Below are positions 1 to 11,833 of a stretch of 64,000 nucleotides of DNA, piece by piece. Each line of letters begins with the position of its first letter. Within the stretch, counting starts at the first letter, position 1. Below the pieces are notes generated by a model that was not told the DNA's origin, did no database searches, and saw only the letters and a program-made list of their open reading frames with translations. The DNA is from Favolaschia claudopus. Its lineage: Eukaryota; Basidiomycota; Agaricomycetes; Agaricales; Mycenaceae. Position numbers and translations under genes: made by a program. The DNA lies in contig JAWWNJ010000112.1 of the NCBI GenBank assembly GCA_037176885.1, forward strand, positions 434,001 to 498,000. The letters are read 5' to 3'.

Positions 1-1328
<1,328 letters not shown>

Positions 1329-1790
1329 GTCGCCTTCAATCTCGGATTCTGAAGCTGCCTGGTCTGGTTTCCGAACTCTTGATCGCCCTCGATCTACAGC
1401 GGAAGGCGGGCGAGGCGAGTTAGCGTCGTTGGCGACTTCTTGCCCTCGAGGCCGCCTCGATGCATCATGGGATTGTCTTTTGGACGAACTGTCCGCCACC
1501 GGCATTATCTTAAGCTCTTCCGCTATGCACACGACGGACTAACTTGGAGAGCCCAAGGTGATGTATAGCCCGTTCGTGCGTTCCCCAACTCGAAAGGGGG
1601 GTTACGAAGGGTGGAAGGTGAAAGAAAGTGGTGCTGTGAAAGATACAAAGCAGACAGAAGTTTTGGAAGCGGCCGTCATACCTGCGATCAATTCTATTCT
1701 TACGGAATTTCAAGAAGACAAGTCGGTCCAGATGATTATTGTAAGACCCAAACTAAAGTACATGTAAAGTAATCAAGCTCTAGATACTAG
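1329..1790. promoter_or_regulatory. MPK1 upstream region / PTA1 3' flank
   Basis: This 460-bp gap lies between the kinase start and the stop codon of the symplekin gene, both on the minus strand. It must hold the kinase promoter and the symplekin 3' flank. The only open frame on the kinase strand (to 1532) is low-complexity and polar, and is either an N-terminal extension of the kinase or chance. I see no clear TATA box or repeat. Confidence 0.4.
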
Positions 1791-4700
1791 CTAACCTATT
1801 GCAGGATCGACAGGAACAGCTGGAGGAGTCAAATGCTCAGGTTGTTGGAGTTCGGGCTGCGGTGTGAGTGTGGGAGTTGCTGGTGCGGTGTCTTCGGATT
1901 CAGCAAAGATGTCCAGAAACCCTCCGACACGCGCTTTGTTGGGAGCTTTTTTGGTCACATAATCGCGAAGGCCAGACTTAAGGTTCGGTTGCTTATCAAC
2001 TAATTCTCGAAGCTGGTCCTTGGGCAATTGCAGCAACGCGCCAAAGCTCGCTGGAGCAATGACTTTGGCGCACATGATAAAGCCCTCCCATAGCCGGGGA
2101 TTCGTCCAGATTTTCTTGGTGATGAGACGGGAAAGCAAAGTAGTCGAGACGAACCCGACCAACGACTTGTATGTGGTAACGGCTTGAATGACCTACACGG
2201 ATTAAATTCATGACCGAAGATGTGTCAGTCAAAACTCACCGTTCGCAAAAACAAAACCGGAAGTACAGGCTCGTCCATTATTTGCTGCATGACCACTGCC
2301 AGAATTTCGGAGCGGAAAACATCTGTCATCTGGAAGCAAACGGTTATTGCTGCAGAGCGGTCAGTGAAAACCTTTGAGCGAACATGGATGAGAAACACAC
2401 CCTCTTTTGCACTCTGAAGTCCGATCTCTTTTTCAGCATCGTGCAATAAGACCATCAACTCAGCAGGAGTTAGAAGTTCACTTTGCCGTACCCTCGGCAG
2501 ATTGGAAGTCACGCTGCCAAATGTTTGTGGAGGTGTTGTTACGATGGAGCCGAATACCGAGCGAACAAGATTCTTATTGTCAGTTTCTCCGTTGAGGATC
2601 GACACAATCTTGGGGAGGTGGCGGATGATATCCGGCTGGCAAGCATAAATTCACAGCGCAATACCAATACGAGTAAATGTACCTTGTCCATTTCAGCAAT
2701 AATGGGTATGAGGAAGCGAGCATCAAGGTCTCTTTCGCTGATCAAACTCTTGACCAGGGCGACGAGCTGTGTGCTGGGGCGGCCGTGTTCCGTGAAGATG
2801 GTCAAAATGCGGAGTGCAAGCGATTCAGCGCCAGGAGGACAGTGCCGCATGAGGGTCAACAGCTTTCCATGACTTGAACCAAGCGAGCGGATGAGGGCAG
2901 TAATGAGTTTCTGGACAGCTTCTTGGACAGTAATATCCATGTGGCTGTAAGAATTGAAAATCCTGGGTGCAAGGGAGTCAGTAGAGCGACGCAGTGTTGG
3001 GAGATTCAACCAACTCGTCGAGAAATTCGGGAACCTTCACGCATAACGCAAAGAGCAGCTCCACATGTTGCAAAACCTGGGGTTCTTTGGCGGGAAGTTC
3101 TATGCGTTCGGGAAGATAGGGGGTTTGAACAAGCTCCTCCGGCGGAAGTTGCCCATCTTCCATGTTCTCGTCCTCCCCTTCCTCGGGGGTCATAGAAACA
3201 TCGCCGTTGCCGTTCGCGTTCCCACCCTTGAGGTCCGCCTGGGACTGAAGCTTTCGCAGCATTTGCAGGGCGAACTCTCGAATCATCCCATCCATTGGTT
3301 GGGTATTTGGCACCCAGATCTTGACCGTGTTGATGGCCGCACCTCGAGTTTTTTTGTCTAGAAAACACAAACTCAGTAGAGAGTCAAGAGAGCTGCGGTT
3401 TGGAATAAATACCGGAGTGTGTTGTAAGCTCGAGCAGGACATTAAGGGCTTCGGCTCGCAGCGAGGGTCGCTGGGTCACGAGGCCGCGAAGAGTAACAAA
3501 TCCGACCTGCATTCGATCGGGACTTAGTAGCGAGATGAGTGGAGGCTTCTTCAATGAAAGATGATGGCCGCACCTGTTTGTGTCTACGCAGAGCTCTCGT
3601 AACAAGCCTAATACGTCCTCAGGCACCGCAGGCAAGTCCAACAAAAACCGAGAAAACGTTCGGTCTTTGCCATCTAATAAGGTCTGGTATGATGCTACAA
3701 TCTGGTTAAGCCATGTATCATAGTTCGGCCGCTAGCAGTGAAATGAATCGATGAAAGGTGGTTTGATTAAATAGTTCGCTACATACCCACTCAGGGTCAG
3801 CTTCCAGTTGTATTCGATCATTATACCATTCCTCATTCATCCACGTTGTAGCAAGGCGTATACTGTGGTGTGCTCTGAGTAAGGAAATGAGGAGATCATT
3901 TCGAACTACATACCGAGCAGGGAAATCGGACATAATGTACTCACACAAGGTGTGACGCAACCGATCTCGTTTGTCGTAAAAGTCATTGACAAGAGCGCTA
4001 TCGTCGCCCTCCTCCGGAGATGAAGGTGGAGGATACACTACTCGAGTCACCATTCTGACAATGAGCAACATCCACATTTCCCCGGGGCTATGGCCTCCGG
4101 CCTGCGTTGAGTCCGGAGGTAAGGCTTCACCGCTTGATTTTAAATCTTCAGAGCCATTCCATATACGCGCCACCGAATTGCGGACCAGAGATGCCCGGTC
4201 TTCGTCTGAGAGTTCTTTTGGCGGGGGGAGCTTGAAATCCAGGAGTTGCATATTGTTTGCTAGAACGGAGTCGATATCGATTGCGCCTAGTCCACCGCCC
4301 CCCACGCCATTGTCGCCAGACAGCTGAACAAAAAAGTGTAAAAGATGGTATTATCATGATAGAAGTTTCGTACCTCTTCGTTGAGCTTGTCAGGCTCGTA
4401 CTCGAGCTCGTCCTGGTCAATATCCATTTGTAACGGGTCCACGGGTTCCTCTTTTACTACGGGTGCTACTGGTTGAGGGTCAGGGGTGGAGATTCGGTCT
4501 GCAGCAGGGCCCTTGGGAATAGGTTTAGAAGCTCTCGGCCCTACAGGTATCGTCGGTGGGGGATCCCGAGTAGGCGCAGGCGCAGGCGCAGATGCTGGTA
4601 GGCCATGACTCTGCCGATACGCATCCACAAGACCCCTAAGATCGCTTTCAGAGAAAGCCTCAATATTAGCGACAATGAGATCGGTGATGAGAGAGGCTGG

Positions 4701-6048
4701 CAGGGACGTGAAATCGAAGGTGGCCAGAAAGGATGTAGATACGGCTGAGGTGTCTGGTTCCAGTTTGGGCCGTTTGGGTTCGGGCGGACGTTCAGCAAAC
4801 CCTGGTACAGGTCGTTTCCGTGAGTCGGGCACGCCGCTGGCAAGCAATGCTTTTCGCTTCTTCTCCTCAATAGCGGCCTCCTCCATACGATGAGCTTGCC
4901 GAACCATGAACTCCTGTATTTGTGGTGCGTATGGAGCATTATTGGAAGAGCTTGATAGCATATTAGCGGCAGAGATTCATGTCGAGAGATGCCCTACCGG
5001 GATATGTGGTGCAGAAGTATCCTGAGGGCCTTTTCCACACTCTTAATTCTCGAGGCTGAGAGTCCTTTGATGGCAGATGTTTCGGGAGTCCACATGCACA
5101 CAGCGGTGAGCACTGCCGGTACAACGGGCGGTCGCAGTTTCGTGAGATTCGCCCAACTGTTTATCATGGCAGTTAACAGGTCCGTATTGCTTGGAGCAGT
5201 CATTGGAAAGTTCTTATAGTTTGACAAGGACCTACGAGCTTGTATATAGCAATGTGATGACGTTCTCGAGTAAATGCTGTCCCTCTGCTTCCAGTTTCGC
5301 AGCAGAAATGAAGGGATGGTTCACGGGACATGACGAGGTGTTGGGGTCGTTTTTATTTTGAAGCTGGGGAGCCACAGTTAAGTACTGAGCCATCAACCAA
5401 GGTGTAACGCGTACTCTTGGATCGGCAATACCGCGCGTTTGGAGGAGGATGGCGCGTTGCACAAACTTCATTGAAGATAGGCGCACACCGCTGCTCGTCG
5501 TTGGTGCCCAGGCGAACTCGATGATTCGAGCTTTACACGTCGAGAGGGTGTTCCATGCGGAGGGATTGCTGTGGTTCGTGCATCTGCATGCGACATCAAG
5601 AACAAACGCTATGAAATCGAAATAAAGCTCTCACAACAGACGAAACAGCAGGGGGTACACGGTCGTCAGACACGACACAACAACTTTGACAATGGCTGGA
5701 TTGGGGTCGTCGAGTAGTTGGGCAAGTGTATCCAAAGTCTGAGACGCGACTAGACGAAGGAAAGATTAACTCAAGATTTATGTTTCGGGCACGGCCAAAC
5801 GAACGTTGGGTGCGCTGCTCAATGGAGAGTGGTGCGCGACATATGGCGAAATGCAAGAGGTCTATGACCCAGGTTTTGAGAAGAGAATCGCCTGCATTCA
5901 CTACAAAGCCAATAAGGGTGCCTGCCAGAACAACGATTGGCGCTGGATGCTGCTCCAGTCCTTCTCTGAGCAAAGCCAAAATATCCGCCTGCTCCTGCGA
6001 ATTTGGCTGGACTGTTAACGCAGCCTGGAGTGTCTGAAGGGGGTCCAT
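1791..6048 (-). CDS. PTA1: Symplekin / Pta1, mRNA 3'-end processing scaffold
   Basis: Symplekin (yeast Pta1) is the scaffold of the cleavage and polyadenylation factor in the nucleus. The first exon begins at ATG 6048 (MDPLQTLQAAL) and carries the N-terminal HEAT-like domain, seen as LAGTLIGFVVNAGDSLL and LLHFAICRAPLS. The next exon continues TLDTLAQLLDDPNPAIVKVV. A proline-, acid- and lysine-rich linker follows at about 4950-4380 (SRKRPVPGF, QMDIDQDELEYEPDKLNEE). The C-terminal symplekin domain is read from about 3640 to 1791 and includes TKKIWTNPRLWEGFIMCAK, PASFGALLQLPKDQLRELV and LRDYVTKKAP. Many short introns interrupt the gene; with them removed I estimate 1,100-1,200 residues, near the family size. 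Individual exon borders, especially after the first exon, were not all resolved. Confidence 0.88.
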
Positions 6049-6244
6049 CCTCTGAAACCTTGCAGGCTAGCTCTGGCTGGTTTCCGCCCTCTACAGTAAC
6101 CGTAACGGTAAGCTTTTCGTGGGTTTCTGACAATCTGAAGAAGCGGTCCAACCCCAAGCTGTCACACACAACAGTCACGCCTGTCACTTCGTTGACCGCG
6201 TACCGTCATCTTCATTTTTGCAAGCAACGGTATAACCAAGTAGC

Positions 6245-8334
6245 ATGGAAGGTGGGTTCAGTTTTTCTCATATTCCAACCTTCAGAGTCGCCGTAACATG
6301 CAGATTCCGTCTGCGGTGATTCCATTTGGTCTCCTTATTACGATGAGCGCTCATGGTGCATTTCTTTTTTGTTTTGCACCATGTAGTATTCTATAGCTAG
6401 CTCTCCGCTTGGTTCCCTCGCTCTCGCCCCCTAGCGCCGACAGATTAGCATAGCGTCGGGGTTGCTCACTAGCTGCGGCCTTTCTTTTTTTCGCAGACCG
6501 CGGCGGATACCGTGAAGACCGCTACCGCTCAAGGCACGACGACAGAGACGGTGGACACCGCGACAGGGATCATCGGGGAGATAGAGACCGCGATCGTGGT
6601 GATAGGGACCGGTATTCGAGACACGGCGGCGATGACAGACGCGACCGCGACCGGGACCGACCTCCCCGCCCTCCCCGGGATCACGACGACCATGCGCGTG
6701 GCGGCCGCCCTGAAGACGACCGCAGGCCAAACTTTCGTCGCGATGAAGACCGTGGCAGCTTTGGGGGCGGTCGGGGACGTGATGAGGGAGGTTTCCGTGG
6801 CGAGCGTCGTGGTGGTCGTGGGCGGCCGAAGGATGGCTTCGGCACTCCCGAGAGAAGATCCCCCACCCCTGAAGGTGCGCTTCCGCTGTCTCAGAGGCGG
6901 AGGAAGGCGTCGGGCTGGGATGTTTGCGCTCCAGGCTATGAACAGTACACGGCTTTGCAGGCAAAACAAACGGGTGCGTTCAACGTGACAATCTGTTTCC
7001 AATATATCCTAATTTTTACCCAGGCTTGTTCAATCTTCCTGGTGCGAACAGAACTCAAATCCCTCCGATTCTCGGCATTGCTGGGCTACCTCCACCTATG
7101 CCTGTCCAGACATTTGGCATGGGTATGGGTGGGAATCCCAATTTGTCTCGCCAGTCTCGCAGGCTCTATATCGGCAGCATCACCCCTGAAGTTACAGAGC
7201 AAAACCTGGCCGATTTCTTCAACGTGAAGATGGAGGAAATGAAAATAGGCACAGGCGGCACTGGCAACCCAGTTTTAGCTGTTCAATGCAACTACGAAAA
7301 GAATTATGCTTTCGTCGAGGTAAGGGTTTTTGCGAGATTCACTGTTTGTCCGGCTTATCTTGTCTGTCAGTTCCGCAGCGCCGAGGATGCAACAGCAGCT
7401 ATGGCCTTCGACGGTATAATCTTCATCAACGGACCGCTCAAAATTCGCAGGCCCAAAGACTACGGCGGTATGGATCTTTCAGGTGGTTCCGGTCTTGTCC
7501 CCGGCATCGTATCCACCAATGTCCCCGACACCATCAACAAAGTCTTCGTGGGCGGGCTGCCTGCCTATCTCAATGAAGAGCAAGTCATGGAACTGCTCAA
7601 AAGCTTTGGAGAGCTCAAAGCCTTCAATCTCGTTCGCGAAAATGGCAATGGGATTTCCAAGGTGAACATAATTCCTTTTCCCCGAGTCATTATTTTTGAA
7701 CGTGTTGTAGGGTTTTGCCTTCTTCGAATATGTCGACACCGAGGTCACGGACGTTGCCATACAAAGTCTCAATGGCATGGAACTCGGAGACAAGTTCTTG
7801 GTGGTTCAACGCGCGTCGGTTGGTGCCAAGTCCGGCATCATTCCCAACCTGCCCTACGACCAATTCCCTGAAATCCCTCGCCCGATCATGCCCGCTGGCG
7901 ACAGTTCCAGCTCTGACGCTCGTATTCTGCTCATGTTAAACATGGTCACCCCAGAGGACCTTATGCAGGACGACGATTACGGAGACTTATACGACGACGT
8001 CAAGGAAGAATGTCAGAACTTCGGACAGGTCGAAGATTTGCGGATTCCCCGGCCTGTGAAGAAGGAAAAGAAATGGGCTCCTGGGGAGGCTGGGGGCCAG
8101 ATGGCTGCCCAGGATGCGCAGCGCATTGACGAGGCTGCTGGAGTGGGACGGGTTTATGTCAAGTATGTCGACTCGGACAGCGCGAACCGCGCCTTGAAGG
8201 GGCTAGCGGGACGTTCTTTTGCAGGTCGGTCTATCATTGCTACTGTGCTGAGCGAAGACAGTCAGACCACGCCGCCCCTGCACGTCATCTTTGCTCCCCA
8301 GCCCGACGCTCCGCCCCCACTTCCCACGTCGTAA
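6245..8334 (+). CDS. U2AF2: U2AF large subunit (U2AF65), 3' splice-site recognition factor
   Basis: U2AF65 binds the polypyrimidine tract of introns and recruits U2 snRNP. The first coding exon is only ATGGAAG (6245-6251), followed by a 245-nt intron ending tttcgcag at 6496. The second exon gives an RS/RD/RG-rich N terminus (MEDRGGYREDRYRSRHDD), then the U2AF linker RRKASGWDVCAPGYEQYTAL. RRM1 begins SRRLYIGSITPEVTEQNL, RRM2 has NKVFVGGLPAYLNEEQV and GFAFFEYVD, and the C-terminal UHM-type RRM3 begins LLMLNMVTPEDL and has GRVYVKYVD. Further introns start at 6976, 7321 and 7662. The stop is at 8332-8334. The domain order is complete and no damage is seen. The long first intron is unusual for this window and holds hairpins (see findings). 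Confidence 0.95.
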
Positions 8335-8494
8335 CTGTGCTTTCGTTTACTTAAAACGCTGTATATCACGGCTCTTTCGCAATATTGTACTTGCTATGCT
8401 GTCTTTTGTCTTTAGTCTGATGTTCGACCGTTCCGACGATCGTCTTTTCTTCGCTCAATCTAGGTGGTTAATGATGGTAAGACCCATGGCCAGG

Positions 8495-8800
8495 TTAAGA
8501 AATTGGCGACGAAACCCATGCTGCCTTGCACTCCCGGTAGGCGTGGAAATAGTCCATGCATGCATTGCGGTCGAAATCATTTTGCTCCATACTTCAGGTG
8601 GTTTCTCAGTCAGCACAGGAACAACGAACTTGTTGAAACCCAAGGTGAGAAATGTACCATTTGAGGCTGGCTTTGGAAGCTGCTTCGCATGGATCCACAA
8701 ATTGGGAGGGGTGGCGGCCCTGAAACTGTTGTTTATAGTCAAGAGGTTCAACGTTGTCTTGCGGGTCAGGTAACGAAGAATTGTCGGCGTCGTTGGGCAT
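8495..8800 (-). CDS. COX23: Cox23-like twin CX9C mitochondrial protein
   Basis: This is a small intermembrane-space protein of the CHCH family needed for cytochrome oxidase assembly and copper handling. Exon 1 is 8800-8658 and exon 2 is 8591-8495, joined over a 66-nt intron to give 79 residues. The joined product shows FVDPCEAASKASLKC and then ACMDYFHAYREC. Both are CX9C pairs, the hallmark of Mia40 import substrates, and DYFHAYREC with a following Trp fits Cox23/CHCHD7 better than other twin CX9C proteins. The start at 8800 is the only ATG that keeps the whole N terminus. The SLC35F-type gene starts 290 bp away in the opposite direction, so the two probably share a promoter region. Confidence 0.85.
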
Positions 8801-9090
8801 GATCGAGGTTGCAAGCCAAGCAGGAGTTGTCGGGAATCAGGCCCGCTGATCCGCTCCAACTTTTTTTTGCCCAGATGATCGTACGCCGATAGCACTTGGT
8901 TCTAATCCATACCAGTCCTCAGCTCCAGGTACGCCAATCTATCCATATTCTTGCACATTGGCTACCCCACCGACGCCGCTCCGCCCATATCTCACGACCT
9001 GTCTCTCGTCAACGAATTCTATTCATCTGCATATGCTCCTTTTACGGCACCAACGTTCACTATTTAATCGTAGACGTCGCTGGTCCCCCC

Positions 9091-10861
9091 ATGGATTCCT
9101 CCGACGACCACAAAGCTCACTCCTCTGAAGCTGAGGTGCCCGAGCTGCTCAATGGCAGCGCTCCGATCTCAACGCGGCCCCCCATCGAGTACACCTCGGC
9201 GTCTGCGTTTGTGACCAGTTCCGCTCGGCGCTTCAGAAGCTTGTGGACCCGTCGCTTCACGCTCAGCTTGCTTGCTGGGCAGTTGGTGTCTATATGCATA
9301 ACTGCTACTAATGTGATAACGACGGAGCTCGTATCCCGAAACTGGACCCTGTCGACGACACAAAATCTCCCTCTGTAGGATTCGTTTCTCCGCCACAGGT
9401 ATAGCTCCGAGGATTAATATCAGTGGGCAGATACTTCTCGCTTTTCGCGATCTACACACCGTACACGATATACCGCTGTGAGTTCTTTACCGACGCTGCC
9501 ATTCTCCGCTGCTCAAGTCATTCTCTCATTTTCAGATGGCTTCGTTGGTTGGTGCAAACTGACTTTCCGAGACGGTTGGAAGTGTGCGGCTGTACCATAT
9601 ATCTATCCGATTGCTCTGCTCAATCATATCTCCGTAGATCTTATCTTGGCCGCTGCCGACGTCGAGGGAAATTTCATGGTTGTGAAGGTACATTCTGCTC
9701 CTCTGCTCATATCACGCCAGATTCAACGAATCTACAGGCATACCAATACACGGACCTTCTCTCTTGCATGCTTCTCGATGCGTATGAATCCTAAACATTC
9801 TCTTTGAGTCTATTTAACAGCTCTGTTGGCAGTTGGGCGATTCCTGTGTGCATGCTTTTGTCTTACGTATACATGAGACACAAGTATCATTGGACACAAC
9901 TTTTGGTTTGTGGTTTTCTTTACCTTTCTTGCAGTTCTAAGCAGTCAGCAACGTTGACAGGGTGTTTTCATCTGCATCCTAGGCCTAGGATTGTTAGTGG
10001 GTTCAGATGAACTCACTCAAAAGGATTGGGTTGCGGCAGCAAGAGGTAAAGGCGACGCCTTCATGATTGCGGGTGCTACTCTTTATGGATTCAGTACGTC
10101 CATTCCGCATACAACGGTCGTATCTCAACATCCTGCTCCAGCGAATGCGACGGAAGAATTTTTTGTCCGGAAACGACCTCTTTACGAAGTAGTAGGCCAG
10201 TTAGGCATGTTCGGTGTTCTCATCTGTGGGATCCAAGCAGCAGGTTTGGAGCATGAGGGCATGAAGACTGCTACGTGGAATGGCGCAACAAGTTTTGTGA
10301 CTTTCTTAATGCCTGTATCCCTTCTTACAGCTTGCAGTTGGCCTTCTGATTGCATACACTGCGGGTGCGTGTCTTTTTCGCCCGAATCTAGCTTAATCTG
10401 ACCTAAGGAATCAGCCTTGTTTATCCTTTACACCGTCGCGCCGTTATTATACCGGATGGCATCGTCGGCCTATTATAATCTCAGTCTGCTCTCTGCGGAT
10501 TGGTACGGTCTTATCTTTGGTGCGCTTATATCTGTGTCTGCGCGTACCTGTATTCATTCGTCTTCTTTAGGTTTGGGCCTCTATGTCTGTTCTATCTTTA
10601 CTTCCGAAAACCGTGACTGACACCCACTCAGCATTATTCGCCGTACTGGCTGTACTTTGTCGCGTTCGCGCTGGTTCTCGTCGGTCTCATCACATACTTC
10701 TGGACCTCGCCGCGTAAGAGCTCTCCGTTTATCGCACATTGCAGGATCGCTGACTCAAATGGTCAGCGGAGGAGCAAGGCGAGCTCGACCCAAGGGCCCC
10801 AAACTACATCGAGACTCGAAGCGCAAGGCGAGAGCCGATAGTAACCGAATCGTCCGTATAA
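9091..10861 (+). CDS. SLC35F1/F2/F6-type membrane transporter (DUF914, drug/metabolite transporter superfamily)
   Basis: This is a polytopic membrane protein of the nucleotide-sugar/drug-metabolite transporter superfamily; the substrate is unknown. The start ATG at 9091 gives a cytosolic N terminus (MDSSDDHKAHSSEAEVPEL), then the first membrane segment FTLSLLAGQLVSICITATNV. Later family marks are DVEGNFMVVKAYQYTDLLSC (over an intron at 9689), WAIPVCMLLSYVYMRHKYHW, LGLLVGSDELTQKDW, KGDAFMIAGATLYGFSNATE, FFVRKRPLYEVVGQLGMFG, LFILYTVAPLLYRMASS and YWLYFVAFALVLVGLITYFW. About ten membrane segments can be counted. The tail is hydrophilic and ends at TAA 10859-10861. At least eight short introns are needed. 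No broken frame was seen. Confidence 0.88.
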
Positions 10862-10965
10862 TATAAGGATATGTATGTGCTATGCTGTTAGAAATACTCT
10901 GGTGCTTGATGATACAGGTGATGATGAAATGGGATGCAAGGAGGGTGGGGATCGATAACTTAGTC

Positions 10966-11604
10966 TTAAACAAAACGATGAGGTCGATTTCGTTCCTCTT
11001 CCAGCTCTTTCTCGAGCTGACGTTGGGCTGCCTCTCGCTGAGCCCGATATTCAGCGAGTTTCTGAAAAGCGAGATTAGATGAGAAGTCGTAACTGATAAC
11101 GAGCACTTACCGCCTTCAGGGCTTCCATGCTACCCATGACAGTGTCGAGAGCGTCTTCTGATAGTTTGGTCATCTACCACTTGATTAGCTTCAATATTAT
11201 AGACGGGGTATACGACGCACCACATCCTCAGCCTGACGGCCGATTGCCTGCATCTTGCGCTTCTCCTCCTCCCACTGATAGTCCTTATGACTTTCAGGGT
11301 ATCCCCATGGCAGAGGGGCGGGCGAGGGAGCCTGTAGCGGGGCTGGGGGCATATGATTTATTGCACTGGGTACATCCCGCGGTCGCCAATGGCACTCCGG
11401 AGGATTGGGGAGAGCAGGATCGTTGGGGCGATATTGGACCGGAGGACGATAGCAGTGACCAAAGTAGCGCTCATGGACGTGGTGGTGCGCTTCCCTGTGG
11501 TGGTGCCACATTGTGGCTGCTGCTGCGCCCACAAGGAACCAGACCGCGCGACGCGGACCGCGCCAGGAGTGGAAGCCATGACCGTATGAGAAATGGGGAC
11601 GCAT
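10966..11604 (-). CDS. Small protein of unknown function with one hydrophobic segment and C-terminal coiled coil
   Basis: I do not recognise this gene. The ATG at 11604 gives a His/Pro-rich N terminus with one short hydrophobic run, RRAVWFLVGAAAATMWHHH, that could be a membrane segment. A proline-rich middle is followed by a charged C-terminal helix likely to form a coiled coil (KLAEYRAQREAAQRQLEKEL) ending RPHRFV. Two introns are needed, one with acceptor tggtag just before MTKLSEDALD and one ending ttttcag. The 3' ends of this gene and the SLC35F-type transporter face each other 105 bp apart. Good splice sites and a steady frame across three exons support a real gene. Confidence 0.65.
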
Positions 11605-11833
11605 GTGAGTAGTACTAGTTGGGAGATTGGGGGTCCCGGCGAATGGATCCGTGCCTTATATTCTAACGAGGCGGAGGCGTACGCAGCGCATCGGCGGAAG
11701 GATTACAAGGGATTCGGGATATCCGAAGGTTTCAATTATTGCCGGCCGCCAAACGCGTACTAAGTCAAATCGCGTCACGCGAAATATTATGCATCCAAAA
11801 TGACAGTACGCTAATCCTACAAATGCTCCCTGA

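Noticed and set aside
6512..7002. Long open frames on both strands opposite the U2AF65 RS-rich exon
   Set aside because: The repeated GAC/CGC/CGG codons of the Arg/Asp-rich exon keep other frames open. Only the frame joining to RRKASGWDV is the gene.
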